Positions 8,514-18,609 of a DNA stretch of 64,000 bases are shown here, piece after piece (position 1 is the stretch's first letter; every line of letters begins with the position of its first letter). A program made the position numbers and the translations under genes. The notes beneath the pieces were generated by a model, which searched no databases, was not told the DNA's origin, and was given only the letters and a program-made list of their open reading frames with translations. The stretch is from Pseudoalteromonas luteoviolacea DSM 6061 (lineage in GTDB: Bacteria; Pseudomonadota; Gammaproteobacteria; Enterobacterales; Alteromonadaceae): contig NZ_AUYB01000100.1 in NCBI RefSeq assembly GCF_001625655.1, forward strand, positions 124,001 through 188,000. The letters run 5' to 3'.

Positions 8514-10505
8514 ATGGAAGGGTTAGAGCAACTGTACTACCTGCATGGTATCGGGTACGACTTTACAAAATATAATGGTGAATATGTTGTCTTTGATGAA
8601 GCAACTAGAAAGGGAGCTTTGCATTGCTGTGGTATTGATACGTCGGATCAAAACCTAATCACCGCGAAGAATTTTGCTTTGGATGTTGCACCTTGGATGC
8701 AAATGCTCGCAGAGGTGACATTGGCGAGCTCAGAGATGGGAACTTTTGAATTAAAAGTGCCATCATCATATCGCGGTCATCTAGTTGATATAAAAATATT
8801 TAAGTGTGGTGTAGCGTTATCGGTGAATTTGGCAGATTGCCGTGAAGTTGGAAACTATCAATATAACAATGAGCATTACATTGCTATAGAAGTATCTGTT
8901 GGAGCACTGCCTGTTGGGTACTTCGATATGGAGGTAACTTGTAACTTAGGAACATTCAGGACTGAATTATGGTCTGTTCCAAAAACATGTTACAACCCAT
9001 ATTTGGGCAAAAGTGAGCGAAAGTCGCTAGGCCTATCCATACAGCTGTATACGCTGAAAAGTAACAGGAACTTTGGTTTTGGCGACTTTAGCGATTTAAA
9101 GGAGTTAGTGTGTAAATCAGCCAATTTTGGGGTCGATTTTATTTTATTGAACCCATTGCACATGCTATTTGCAGATCAACCAGAAAAAGCGAGCCCTTAT
9201 AGCCCTTCTCATCGCTGTTTGATAAATCCGTTATACATATCATTAGACGATGTTGAAAGCATCGTTGGCAATGCGTGTTGGAGGCGTTTTTTAAGCAGTA
9301 CGAATGCCAATGAAAATAGAGCATTTGATGGACAGTATGTTGATTATTCTGTTGTCAGTCAGACGAAGTACCTTCTGTTTGAAAAGCTATACGACGCGTG
9401 GGCACCTGAATCTGATGCATGTGCAAGCTTTCAGCTGTTTTTGGCAGAGCAAAAAGCAGAGCTTGGAGAACTCCCTTTAAGTCAGTTTGAATGGTTTTTG
9501 CAATGGGTTAGCTCAGCGCAGCTTGAAAGGTGTCAAGAATTGGCCACTGAACTTGGTATGAGTATTGGTTTGGTTAGTGATCTCGCTGTGGGGTGTACCA
9601 AAGAAGGTATGGAGTTTCAAGCTTATCGAGATTGCTTCACACATGGAGCAAACGTGGGGGCGCCTCCAGATCCATGGGCTGAAAACGGCCAAAACTGGGG
9701 GTTACCTGCACCAAACCCACAGAAAATGAAAGCACATAATTTTCATTACTTCAAATCTCTGGTTAGAGCAAACATGCGCAGTGTTGGTGCTTTGAGAATC
9801 GACCATGTTATGGCCCTGCGTAGGTTATGGTGGTGTTTCACACAGGATGAAAAAGAGCTTGGTTGTTATGTTTACTACCCATTTGAGCACTTATTAGCGA
9901 TTTTAAAGATTGAATCCCATTTGAGTTCAACCATCGTTATTGGGGAAGATTTGGGAGTAGTTCCTCCTGAAGTGACTAGCTCTTTAGAAGAGTCAGCTAT
10001 TTTTGGCAATACGCTTTTTTATTTTGAAAAAAATGAAAATGGTGCATTTAAGTCAAGCGAAAAGCTCAGATCCAATGCGCTAACTATGGTGGCAAACCAT
10101 GATGTTCCCCCTTTTCATGGTTGGTGGAGCGGTAATGATATTAACGTCAAGCTTGCATATGAAATTATTAATCAAGAGCAACGGCAAAAGCAGTTACGAG
10201 ATAGGGAAGTTGAAAAGGGCCGCCTATTAGATTGGTTACATGAGTTCACGGATGGTTGCTTTGATATGGACAGTTCTAGTGAAGTTATTTATCAAAATGT
10301 TATGAAAGTTTTAGCCGCGTGTCCCAGCCAACTTTTGGCTATTCAGCTTGATGACCTAGACTTGCAACAGGTACCTGTAAATATACCAGGTACCGATACC
10401 GAGTACCCCAATTGGCGTCGCAAATTAAATCATGAGCTTGTTGATATCTTTGAAATGCAGCAAGAATTTATCAAACAGCTTAATGAGATCAGGAAAAAAC
10501 AATGA
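8514..10505 (+). CDS. malQ: 4-alpha-glucanotransferase (amylomaltase)
   Basis: 663 residues, GH77 family, with an extra N-terminal domain as in E. coli MalQ. It moves alpha-1,4-glucan segments between maltodextrins. Catalytic features are the nucleophile aspartate in GALRIDHVMALRRLWW, the acid/base glutamate in VIGEDLGVVPPEV, and the C-terminal PGTDTEYPNWRRKL. The N-terminal half is more divergent than the catalytic core. The ribosome site is weak, and translation may be coupled to the CBM48 gene six bases upstream. Its stop overlaps the glgB start (ATGA). In this operon it probably recycles short dextrins left by debranching and phosphorolysis. Confidence 0.92.
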   Translation: MEGLEQLYYLHGIGYDFTKYNGEYVVFDEATRKGALHCCGIDTSDQNLITAKNFALDVAPWMQMLAEVTLASSEMGTFELKVPSSYRGHLVDIKIFKCGVALSVNLADCREVGNYQYNNEHYIAIEVSVGALPVGYFDMEVTCNLGTFRTELWSVPKTCYNPYLGKSERKSLGLSIQLYTLKSNRNFGFGDFSDLKELVCKSANFGVDFILLNPLHMLFADQPEKASPYSPSHRCLINPLYISLDDVESIVGNACWRRFLSSTNANENRAFDGQYVDYSVVSQTKYLLFEKLYDAWAPESDACASFQLFLAEQKAELGELPLSQFEWFLQWVSSAQLERCQELATELGMSIGLVSDLAVGCTKEGMEFQAYRDCFTHGANVGAPPDPWAENGQNWGLPAPNPQKMKAHNFHYFKSLVRANMRSVGALRIDHVMALRRLWWCFTQDEKELGCYVYYPFEHLLAILKIESHLSSTIVIGEDLGVVPPEVTSSLEESAIFGNTLFYFEKNENGAFKSSEKLRSNALTMVANHDVPPFHGWWSGNDINVKLAYEIINQEQRQKQLRDREVEKGRLLDWLHEFTDGCFDMDSSSEVIYQNVMKVLAACPSQLLAIQLDDLDLQQVPVNIPGTDTEYPNWRRKLNHELVDIFEMQQEFIKQLNEIRKKQ

Positions 10506-12739
10506 ATTCTGTAAACAAAAAGCTTGGAAGTATTGAAGATTATTCAGAACAAGTGAGTGCATTGTCATCGGGTTGTTTTAGTGACCCATTTAGCTTTTTA
10601 GGTCCTCACGTAGTTGATTTTGAAACACATCGTGCAGTTGCATTGAGAATATTTATTCCCAGCGCAATTTCAGTCAAGGTTTTGCATGATGGCATTGAGA
10701 CGCAAATGAAAAGGTACCTCGATTCAAGCCTGTTTGTTGCCCAGTTTGAAGAATCATTCAATACCCAAGATTATCGTTTAAAAGTGTCTTTTGAAAGTTC
10801 AGAGGTCATCTTTGACGATATATATAGGTTCGCAAGTGCATTGGATGAACATGCAATGTATTTGTTTAATGAAGGCACGTTAGAACATGGCAATAAACAC
10901 TTTGGTGCTCGCTTCTTAACACACCAAGGGGCCAAAGGGGTTCAATTTAGTGTTTGGGCACCTAACGCTAAAAGTGTATCCGTCATCGGTGACTTTAATT
11001 ATTGGCAACCGAATCAGCATTTTATGCGTTTGCACCCTGCAAGTGGGGTTTGGGATTTATTTGTCCCAGGGTTACAGCCAGATCAATGTTATAAGTTTGC
11101 AATTACAACACTTGACGGCAGTGTTTTAGAAAAAGCAGATCCATTCGCTCAAAAAATGCAACAAGCCCCCGGTACGGCAAGTATCCTTCAAGAAAATACA
11201 TCCGTTGTTGAGTTGAGTTGTGAGCAAATCAATGCTCGTCGTAAACGAAATAGTGTAGATGCCCCCATTTCTATTTACGAAGTACATTTGGGATCGTGGA
11301 AAAGGCGCCAAGAAGAAGACAATCGATATTTAACATATCGTGAGTTGGCAGATGACTTGGTGAGTTACGTCAAAGAATTGGGCTTTTCTCACATCCAACT
11401 GATGCCAATCAGTGAGTACCCATTCGATGGGTCATGGGGTTATCAGCCGGTTGGCTTGTTTTCTCCTACGAGCCGGTTTGGCTCGGTAGAGGATTTTAAA
11501 TACTTTAGCAAAAAGTGTGAGGAGCAGGAGGTTGGGTTGTTACTTGATTGGGTGCCCGGTCATTTCCCTACAGATCCGCATGGATTGCAGAAGTTTGATG
11601 GTACGCACTTGTATGAGCATGCTGATAAGCGGCAAGGTTTTCATCCTGACTGGAATACTTGTGTGTTTAATTATGAAAGGCCGGAAATTAAGAGTTACTT
11701 ACTTTCCAATGCTAACTATTGGCTAAGTGAGTTTAAACTAGATGGGCTAAGAGTTGATGCTGTGGCATCTATGCTTTATCTCGATTATTCGAGAAATGAG
11801 GGTGAGTGGATAGCCAATCAATATGGCGGCCGAGAAAACATTGGTGCGATCAATTGTTTACAGTCGAGCAATTCAGCTTGTTACAAGAACAATCCGCACA
11901 TCATGATGGTGGCAGAAGAGTCTACTGCTTGGCCGGGCGTTACGCAAAGCGTAGAACATGGTGGTCTTGGATTTGGGTTTAAATGGAACATGGGATGGAT
12001 GAATGACAGTCTTGGCTTTATGCAGAGAGACCCTATTCACCGAAAGTATCACCATCATGAAATGACTTTCTCTATGGCGTATGCGTTTTCTGAAAATTAT
12101 ATTTTGCCTCTAAGTCATGACGAAGTTGTGCATGGCAAAGGCTCATTACTCAGTAAAATGCCAGGAGATGATTGGCAACAGTTTGCCAACCTGAGAGCCT
12201 ATTATGGGTTTATGTTTGCCCACCCTGGAAAGAAACTACTCTTTATGGGGAGTGAGTTGGCGCCAAGAACTGAGTGGGATCATAATCAAAGTTTGGATTG
12301 GTCTTTGCTGGAAAGTGAAGCGCATAGCGGCATCTATAAAACAGTGAAGTCTTTAAATAAACTTTATAACAAAACGCCTGCGCTTTACGAAGTGGACACA
12401 TCGCCTGCTGGTTTCCGCTGGATTGACTGTAATAATGATGAGCAGTCCATATTTAGTTTTGCGCGCTTTGGCAAACACTATTCTGACTTAACAATAGTGG
12501 TAAGTCATTTCACTCCGCAAGTATTCCATCACTTCAAATTAGGTGTACCAAGAGCCGGAGTTTATCAAGTGGTTTTTAACTCTGATGATCAAGATTTGTT
12601 TGGTAGTGGGGTTAAGGTTGTTGCTCATAAACAGCAATTGGTAGAGTCAAAGCCCGTTTCTAGTCATGGCTTTGAACAAAGCATAGAAATAACAGTTCCA
12701 CCTCTGTGCACTGTCTATCTAAAGTATATCTCGGCATAA
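10502..12739 (+). CDS. glgB: 1,4-alpha-glucan branching enzyme
   Basis: 745 residues, GH13 family, close to E. coli GlgB (728). It makes the alpha-1,6 branches of glycogen. Domains: an N1 beta domain at about 25-120, CBM48 at about 130-225 (FSVWAPNAKSVSVIGDFNYW), the catalytic barrel, and a C-terminal beta domain. Catalytic residues are visible as the nucleophile aspartate in DGLRVDAVASMLYLDYSR, the glutamate in MMVAEESTAWP and the transition-state aspartate in LPLSHDEVVHGKGSL. Its start overlaps the malQ stop by four bases, and glgX follows after one base, so this is one transcript. Confidence 0.96.
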   Translation: MNSVNKKLGSIEDYSEQVSALSSGCFSDPFSFLGPHVVDFETHRAVALRIFIPSAISVKVLHDGIETQMKRYLDSSLFVAQFEESFNTQDYRLKVSFESSEVIFDDIYRFASALDEHAMYLFNEGTLEHGNKHFGARFLTHQGAKGVQFSVWAPNAKSVSVIGDFNYWQPNQHFMRLHPASGVWDLFVPGLQPDQCYKFAITTLDGSVLEKADPFAQKMQQAPGTASILQENTSVVELSCEQINARRKRNSVDAPISIYEVHLGSWKRRQEEDNRYLTYRELADDLVSYVKELGFSHIQLMPISEYPFDGSWGYQPVGLFSPTSRFGSVEDFKYFSKKCEEQEVGLLLDWVPGHFPTDPHGLQKFDGTHLYEHADKRQGFHPDWNTCVFNYERPEIKSYLLSNANYWLSEFKLDGLRVDAVASMLYLDYSRNEGEWIANQYGGRENIGAINCLQSSNSACYKNNPHIMMVAEESTAWPGVTQSVEHGGLGFGFKWNMGWMNDSLGFMQRDPIHRKYHHHEMTFSMAYAFSENYILPLSHDEVVHGKGSLLSKMPGDDWQQFANLRAYYGFMFAHPGKKLLFMGSELAPRTEWDHNQSLDWSLLESEAHSGIYKTVKSLNKLYNKTPALYEVDTSPAGFRWIDCNNDEQSIFSFARFGKHYSDLTIVVSHFTPQVFHHFKLGVPRAGVYQVVFNSDDQDLFGSGVKVVAHKQQLVESKPVSSHGFEQSIEITVPPLCTVYLKYISA

Positions 12740-12740
12740 C

Positions 12741-14807
12741 ATGTTAAAAACGTCAATTGGATGTACATACCCACTGGGTAATGCAGTTTGTGAAAAGGGG
12801 GTCAACTTTGCGGTATATGCCCCTAATGCTGAGCAGGTTATTCTGTGTTTGTTTGATGATCAGGCAAACACTGAGATAGCTCGTATGGAGATGAACAAAC
12901 GTGAAGGCGGGCTTTGGACTCTGTTTGTAGAGTCCATCGGTGAAGGCGCATTATATGGCTACCGTGTTGATGGCCTGTACGACCCTGGAGAAGGTTTCTT
13001 TTTCAATAAAAATAAGCTGTTGTTAGATCCGTATTGTAAGGATTTTAGAGGGGATTTTACTTGGAGTGAGCGGCACTACTGCCATCTACCTGTTGGCGAA
13101 TTTAATTCTCATGATAATGCCATTGACATGCCAAAAAGCAGAGTTTTTACCCCAAAAGTTTATGAGGGTAAAAAGCCAGATATAGCATGGCACGATTCTT
13201 TTATTTATGAGTGTCATGTCAAAGGCGCAACACAAACTTTAATAGGATTGAGTAAAGAGAAGCAAGGCACATTCTTAGGTATATGTGATAGCGGTTTTAT
13301 TGAGCACTTAAAAAGTATGGGGGTTACGGCAATAGAGCTTCTGCCTGTTCATGCCTTTATCAGTGAGCAGTTTTTGACAACCAAGGGCTTACAGAATTAT
13401 TGGGGCTACAACACATTGAGTTTTTTTGTGCCACACAAAGCATACTGTGTGAATGGAAATGTCACTGAGTTTCAAAAGATGGTAGCAACGCTCCACGAGC
13501 ATAACATTGAGGTCATAATTGATGTGGTATACAACCACACTGCTGAGAGCGGAATTGATGGACCAATGCTATCCATGAAAGGGTTGCACAATCGTGGTTA
13601 TTATCGAATGTTACATACACCTGAGTCGGTTTATATCAACGACACTGGGTGTGGAAATACCATAAATATTGATGACCCGATTACCTTGAGGCTTATTCTA
13701 GACAGTTTGCGGTACTGGGTTGAATACATGGGCGTTGACGGATTTAGGTTTGATCTTGCGACAATTCTAGGGCGAACAAACGATGGCTTTCATGGTCAGC
13801 ATGCTTTTTTTCAAGCTATCTCACAAGACCCTGTTTTGTCACAAGTGAAGCTAATTGCAGAGCCTTGGGATGTAGGGCCTGGAGGTTATCAACTTGGCGC
13901 ATTTCCACCACCATGGAGGGAATGGAATGATAAATACCGTGATATTGTAAGACGATTTTGGCGTGGTGACAGTGGCACACTACCTGAGCTTGCTAAGCGT
14001 ATACACGGCTCAAATGATCTGTTTGAACACAATTTGAGAGGGCCGCTAAATTCAATAAACTTCTTAACCAGTCACGATGGGTTTAGTCTTGCCGACTGGG
14101 TTAGCTATGAAAACAAACATAATGATGCGAATGGTGAGCACAATCGCGATGGGCACAGTGAAAACTATTCGTTTAATTGTGGTGTTGAGGGTGAAACTGT
14201 TGATCCTGAAATAATAAACAGACGCAAGCGACAACAAACAAATGCCTTGGTTACATTATTTATGTCCAAAGGGGTGCCGATGATCTGTGCAGGCACAGAG
14301 CTTAACCATACTCAAAAGGGCAACAACAATGCGTATTGTCAAGACAACGAGAATAGTTGGCTTAATTGGCATAATCTAGACTCTCCACAAATACTCAAAG
14401 CGTCAATTACATCACTCATGAAAATTCGCAGCAAATTGAGTGTGTTTAAACATCCGTTTTATGTTCACGCGGATGACAATAGATTTGCGGTGCTGTGGTA
14501 CAACAGCGCGGGGCAAATCATGAGTGAGTCCGACTGGCATGATGAACTCAACAAAACCTTAATCTATATTTTGGCTGATAATGAAAAACGCAGTGCTGTA
14601 TTAGTGATTTTGCATGCAGATTGTGATGGAGCCGAAATACAGTTACCTGAATCTCCGTTTTCTACTAGCTGGGAGGTTGCCTATTCTTCTTTAGATATTG
14701 ATATTGAAGCAGATCAGCCTCTCAACTCTTTTCGCCTAACAGGACAGAGTGCATGGGTACTCTTGTCTCATAATGAGGAAACCGCGAATGGCTCAGAAAA
14801 AGTCTAA
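12741..14807 (+). CDS. glgX: Glycogen debranching enzyme (isoamylase type)
   Basis: 688 residues, GH13 family. It cuts alpha-1,6 branches from glycogen already shortened by phosphorylase. It has an N-terminal CBM48-like domain (GVNFAVYAPNAEQVILCLFD), then a barrel with VIIDVVYNHTAE, the nucleophile in GFRFDLATILGR, the acid in LIAEPWDVGPGGYQLG and the third aspartate in FLTSHDGFSLADWVSY. The length matches E. coli GlgX (657) with a slightly longer C-terminus. The glgP start lies 20 bases inside its 3' end, so the two are translationally coupled. Confidence 0.95.
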   Translation: MLKTSIGCTYPLGNAVCEKGVNFAVYAPNAEQVILCLFDDQANTEIARMEMNKREGGLWTLFVESIGEGALYGYRVDGLYDPGEGFFFNKNKLLLDPYCKDFRGDFTWSERHYCHLPVGEFNSHDNAIDMPKSRVFTPKVYEGKKPDIAWHDSFIYECHVKGATQTLIGLSKEKQGTFLGICDSGFIEHLKSMGVTAIELLPVHAFISEQFLTTKGLQNYWGYNTLSFFVPHKAYCVNGNVTEFQKMVATLHEHNIEVIIDVVYNHTAESGIDGPMLSMKGLHNRGYYRMLHTPESVYINDTGCGNTINIDDPITLRLILDSLRYWVEYMGVDGFRFDLATILGRTNDGFHGQHAFFQAISQDPVLSQVKLIAEPWDVGPGGYQLGAFPPPWREWNDKYRDIVRRFWRGDSGTLPELAKRIHGSNDLFEHNLRGPLNSINFLTSHDGFSLADWVSYENKHNDANGEHNRDGHSENYSFNCGVEGETVDPEIINRRKRQQTNALVTLFMSKGVPMICAGTELNHTQKGNNNAYCQDNENSWLNWHNLDSPQILKASITSLMKIRSKLSVFKHPFYVHADDNRFAVLWYNSAGQIMSESDWHDELNKTLIYILADNEKRSAVLVILHADCDGAEIQLPESPFSTSWEVAYSSLDIDIEADQPLNSFRLTGQSAWVLLSHNEETANGSEKV

Positions 14808-17271
14808 TGTGTGTGTCGTTAAACACTGGCAGGATGCGCCTAAGCTCAATGAAAGCGATTTAGCTGATGACTTAAATCGACATTTTTACTACACACTTGG
14901 ACGAGATAAAGTAGGGGAGTCTAAGCACTACCTATTTCAAGCTTTAGCCTTGACCATTAGGGATAGGCTGGTTGCTAGGTGCCGTGCCACAAAGCAGCAT
15001 TTAGACCAGCAAAAAACCAAAAAAGCAGCTTATCTATCGCTCGAATTTTTAATGGGGCGAGCACTAGGTAACGCAATATTAAACTTGGATTTGGAAGAAC
15101 AGATTGAGTCCGCACTCAGTGAATATGGCACTAACTTAGAAGAATTAGAGTCAGCAGAGCATGATGCTGGGCTTGGAAATGGTGGTTTAGGACGATTGGC
15201 TGCATGTTTTCTTGATAGTTGTGCATCTCTTGCGCTTCCGGTTATCGGATATGGTATTCGCTATGAGTATGGAATGTTTAATCAATCAATTGAACATGGT
15301 GCACAAATAGAGCATCCGGATAAGTGGCTCAGAGAGGGACACCCTTGGGAGTTGAGTGCTCCAGAGCAGGCTAAGGTAGTTAAGTTTTTTGGCAATGTAG
15401 AAACGCATACCGATAAACAAGGTCGAGTTCATCATTATTGGGTAAACACTCAAGATGTTCTCGCTGTGCCATTTGATGTGCCTATCCCCGGTTATAGAAA
15501 TGGGGTTGTAAATACCCTTAGGCTTTGGAAGTCTGAGGCGACAGATGAATTCAATCTAAAAGAGTTTAATCAAGGAAGTTACTCTGAAGCTGTAGCCAAA
15601 AAGAACCTTGCAGAGCAAATTACCATGGTGTTGTATCCAAACGACGCGAGTGAAAATGGTAAAGAGCTTAGGCTTCGACAGCAGTATTTCCTATCCAGTG
15701 CCAGTTTACAAGACATACTACATCAATGGACCGAGCAGCATGGCACCGATTTTAGTGATTTTGCGGATTACCATGTTTTTCAACTAAACGATACACACCC
15801 GAGTGTGGCTGTTGCGGAGCTTATGCGGTTGTTGTTGGATGAATATGAGTTAGAGTGGGAGGCTGCGTGGAGCATTACGACAACAACGATGGCGTATACC
15901 AATCATACGTTGCTACCTGAGGCGCTTGAAAAATGGTCTGTATCTTTATTTAGTCGTCTTCTACCTCGCGTTTTAGAAATCATCTATGAAATTAACGCTA
16001 GATTCTTGGCTGAAGTGGCACTTAAGTGGCCAGGTGATATTGATAAACAAAGAGAATTATCATTAATTGAAGAAGGCCCCGAGCCCCAAATTAGAATGGC
16101 ATACCTTGCTATCGTCGGCAGCTTTTCGGTTAACGGTGTTGCAGCGTTACACACCGAACTTCTTAAATCAGGTCTGTTCAATAGTTTTTATAATTTGTGG
16201 CCAAGCAAATTCAACAATAAGACAAACGGTGTAACTCCGAGAAGATGGCTTGCCCATTGTAACCCTGAGCTAGCACAACTAGTCACGGAAAAAATTGGTG
16301 AGGGTTGGCAAGCTGACTTTTCAGAAATACAGGGGATCAGACGTTTTTATGATAAAGCGGCTTTTCACCGTGAGTGGCAGCAAGTAAAAGAGCACAATAA
16401 GGTGAAACTAGCGAAGCTGGTGGAAAGCCGTTGTGGTGTTCAATTCGATACTGACATGATGTTTGATGTTCAGGTAAAGCGCATTCATGAATATAAACGC
16501 CAATTGCTTAATATACTTCATGTCATTGCTTTATATGACCAAATTCGACGTGGTGAAGTAAAAAACATGGTCCCTAGGTGTGTTTTGTTTGGTGGTAAGG
16601 CTGCTCCGGGCTACCACATGGCTAAACTCATTATAAAGCTCATAAACAATGTTGCTAATGTCGTTAACAAAGACAGTGCTGCCAAGCCTTACTTAAGAGT
16701 TGCATTTTTACCTAATTACAATGTAACAGCAATGGAAACCATTTGCGCCGCGACTGATTTGTCTCAACAAATTTCAACCGCAGGTAAAGAAGCCAGCGGA
16801 ACTGGCAATATGAAGTTCATGATGAATGGTGCAGTGACCATTGGAACATTGGATGGAGCGAATATAGAGATTCGTGAGCAAGTTGGAGACGATAACTTCT
16901 TTTTGTTTGGTGTAACTGCAGAGCAGGCCAACCAAGTAAGGCAGAATTATAACCCCAGTGAAATTATCGAGTCTTTTACACCTTTAAAAAATACTATGAA
17001 GCTATTGGCCAGCGGTCACTTCAATCTATTTGAGCCTAATATTTTTGACGACATCATTTTGTCAATTCAGAGCCCTCATGACCCTTGGTTAGTTGCTCAA
17101 GACTTCGAAAGTTATTTTGACGCACAGCAACGTGCTGCGCAGAGTTACACGAACAAAACATTGTGGAATCGGATGAGTATATTAAATACAGCAGCTAGTG
17201 GCACATTTTCTAGTGATCGCACGATTTCGCAATACAGTGAAGATATTTGGCGATTGAAACCCATGCAGTAA
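14788..17271 (+). CDS. glgP: Glycogen/maltodextrin phosphorylase
   Basis: About 827 residues from ATG 14788, which has GAGGA eight bases upstream; an ATG at 14749 in the same frame lies deeper within glgX and has no comparable ribosome site. GT35 family: releases glucose-1-phosphate from glycogen ends. Features: LEFLMGRALGNAILNL near the N-terminus, AGLGNGGLGRLAACFLDS, and the pyridoxal-phosphate lysine in EASGTGNMKFMMNGAVTIGT. The mammalian N-terminal regulatory phosphorylation segment is absent, as usual in bacteria. It lies between degradation and synthesis genes in the operon; glgC follows 30 bases later. Confidence 0.96.
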   Translation: MAQKKSNVCVVKHWQDAPKLNESDLADDLNRHFYYTLGRDKVGESKHYLFQALALTIRDRLVARCRATKQHLDQQKTKKAAYLSLEFLMGRALGNAILNLDLEEQIESALSEYGTNLEELESAEHDAGLGNGGLGRLAACFLDSCASLALPVIGYGIRYEYGMFNQSIEHGAQIEHPDKWLREGHPWELSAPEQAKVVKFFGNVETHTDKQGRVHHYWVNTQDVLAVPFDVPIPGYRNGVVNTLRLWKSEATDEFNLKEFNQGSYSEAVAKKNLAEQITMVLYPNDASENGKELRLRQQYFLSSASLQDILHQWTEQHGTDFSDFADYHVFQLNDTHPSVAVAELMRLLLDEYELEWEAAWSITTTTMAYTNHTLLPEALEKWSVSLFSRLLPRVLEIIYEINARFLAEVALKWPGDIDKQRELSLIEEGPEPQIRMAYLAIVGSFSVNGVAALHTELLKSGLFNSFYNLWPSKFNNKTNGVTPRRWLAHCNPELAQLVTEKIGEGWQADFSEIQGIRRFYDKAAFHREWQQVKEHNKVKLAKLVESRCGVQFDTDMMFDVQVKRIHEYKRQLLNILHVIALYDQIRRGEVKNMVPRCVLFGGKAAPGYHMAKLIIKLINNVANVVNKDSAAKPYLRVAFLPNYNVTAMETICAATDLSQQISTAGKEASGTGNMKFMMNGAVTIGTLDGANIEIREQVGDDNFFLFGVTAEQANQVRQNYNPSEIIESFTPLKNTMKLLASGHFNLFEPNIFDDIILSIQSPHDPWLVAQDFESYFDAQQRAAQSYTNKTLWNRMSILNTAASGTFSSDRTISQYSEDIWRLKPMQ

Positions 17272-17301
17272 CCGCCTTGAACATAAATATGGAGATAAGA
17301 A

Positions 17302-18600
17302 ATGCCGAGTTATGCAAACCGTTATATCAGTAACCTGACAAGAGACACGTATGCGTTGATCCTTGCAGGTGGGCGTGGCAGTCGGTTGCACGAATTAACC
17401 GACTGGCGTGCTAAGCCAGCGGTCTACTTTGGTGGTAAGCACAGAATTATAGATTTCCCATTATCGAACTGCATAAACTCGGGTATTCGACGAGTGGGTA
17501 TTGCAACGCAGTACAAGTCGCATTCGTTGATACGCCACGTAAATCGTGCGTGGGGTCACTTCAAAAAAGAATTAGGGGAATCAGTCGAAATTTTACCCGC
17601 ATCGCAGCGTTATGGTGATGAATGGTACTGCGGTACAGCCGATGCTGTTTTTCAAAACATGGATATTATTCGTCATGAATTACCAAAGTACGTAATGATT
17701 TTGTCAGGGGATCATGTGTATCGAATGGACTACGGTGCGTTAATTGCGAAGCATGTAGAAACAGGTGCTGACATGACCGTTTGTTGTATTGAGGTAGATT
17801 GTGATGAGGCTGCGAATACGTTTGGCGTAATGACGGTAGACCAAGATAAACGTGTCCGTAGATTCGATGAAAAGCCGGCAGAGCCTTCATCCATACCAGG
17901 AAAACCAGGGATTTGTTTAGCATCTATGGGTAATTACGTGTTCAATACAGAGTTTTTATTTGAACAGCTAAAAAGAGATGCTCAACGAGAAGGCTCTGGC
18001 AGAGACTTTGGACATGACATTATTCCCTCAATCATAGAGGAACATAATGTATATGCATTTCCATTTAGAGACCCAAGTCATCCAGGCCAACCATACTGGC
18101 GTGATGTAGGAACAATAGATTCATTCTGGGAAGCTAATATGGAGCTCGTATCAGTTGAACCTCAATTAGATTTATACGACCCGTCTTGGCCGATTTGGAC
18201 GTATCAAGAGCAGCTACCTCCTGCCAAATTTATTTTTGATGACGAAAATAGACGAGGTATGGCAGTAGATTCTACCGTTTCAGGTGGGTGCATTATCTCA
18301 GGCTCTGTAGTTCGAAAATCCCTACTGTTTTCAAATGTGCATGTACATTCGTACTGCGAAATTGAAGGGGCCGTAGTTTTGCCAGGGGTTAAAATCAATC
18401 GCCATTGTAGAATTAAAAATGCGATAATTGATCGAAGTTGTGAAATACCCACAGGGATGAGGATTGGGTATGACGCTGAGGAAGATCGCAGCAATGGCTT
18501 TAGGGTATCTAACAAGGGCATTGTATTAGTTACTCGGGATATGCTTGCAGCACTGCAGCAAAGCCAAAAGCCGAAAGAGTCTAGTTTAGAAAGCGCCTAA
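17302..18600 (+). CDS. glgC: Glucose-1-phosphate adenylyltransferase
   Basis: 432 residues, as in E. coli GlgC (431). It makes ADP-glucose, the committed step of glycogen synthesis. Features: the nucleotide-binding loop [20 protein letters not shown], the activator-site region [14 protein letters not shown], the substrate segment [13 protein letters not shown], and the catalytic aspartate in [15 protein letters not shown] left-handed beta-helix C-terminus follows. The conserved lysine in FGGK corresponds to the fructose-1,6-bisphosphate activator site of enteric enzymes, so similar allosteric control is likely. It has its own strong ribosome site (GGAGA). Confidence 0.96.
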   Translation: MPSYANRYISNLTRDTYALILAGGRGSRLHELTDWRAKPAVYFGGKHRIIDFPLSNCINSGIRRVGIATQYKSHSLIRHVNRAWGHFKKELGESVEILPASQRYGDEWYCGTADAVFQNMDIIRHELPKYVMILSGDHVYRMDYGALIAKHVETGADMTVCCIEVDCDEAANTFGVMTVDQDKRVRRFDEKPAEPSSIPGKPGICLASMGNYVFNTEFLFEQLKRDAQREGSGRDFGHDIIPSIIEEHNVYAFPFRDPSHPGQPYWRDVGTIDSFWEANMELVSVEPQLDLYDPSWPIWTYQEQLPPAKFIFDDENRRGMAVDSTVSGGCIISGSVVRKSLLFSNVHVHSYCEIEGAVVLPGVKINRHCRIKNAIIDRSCEIPTGMRIGYDAEEDRSNGFRVSNKGIVLVTRDMLAALQQSQKPKESSLESA

Positions 18601-18609
18601 GGTTATTTT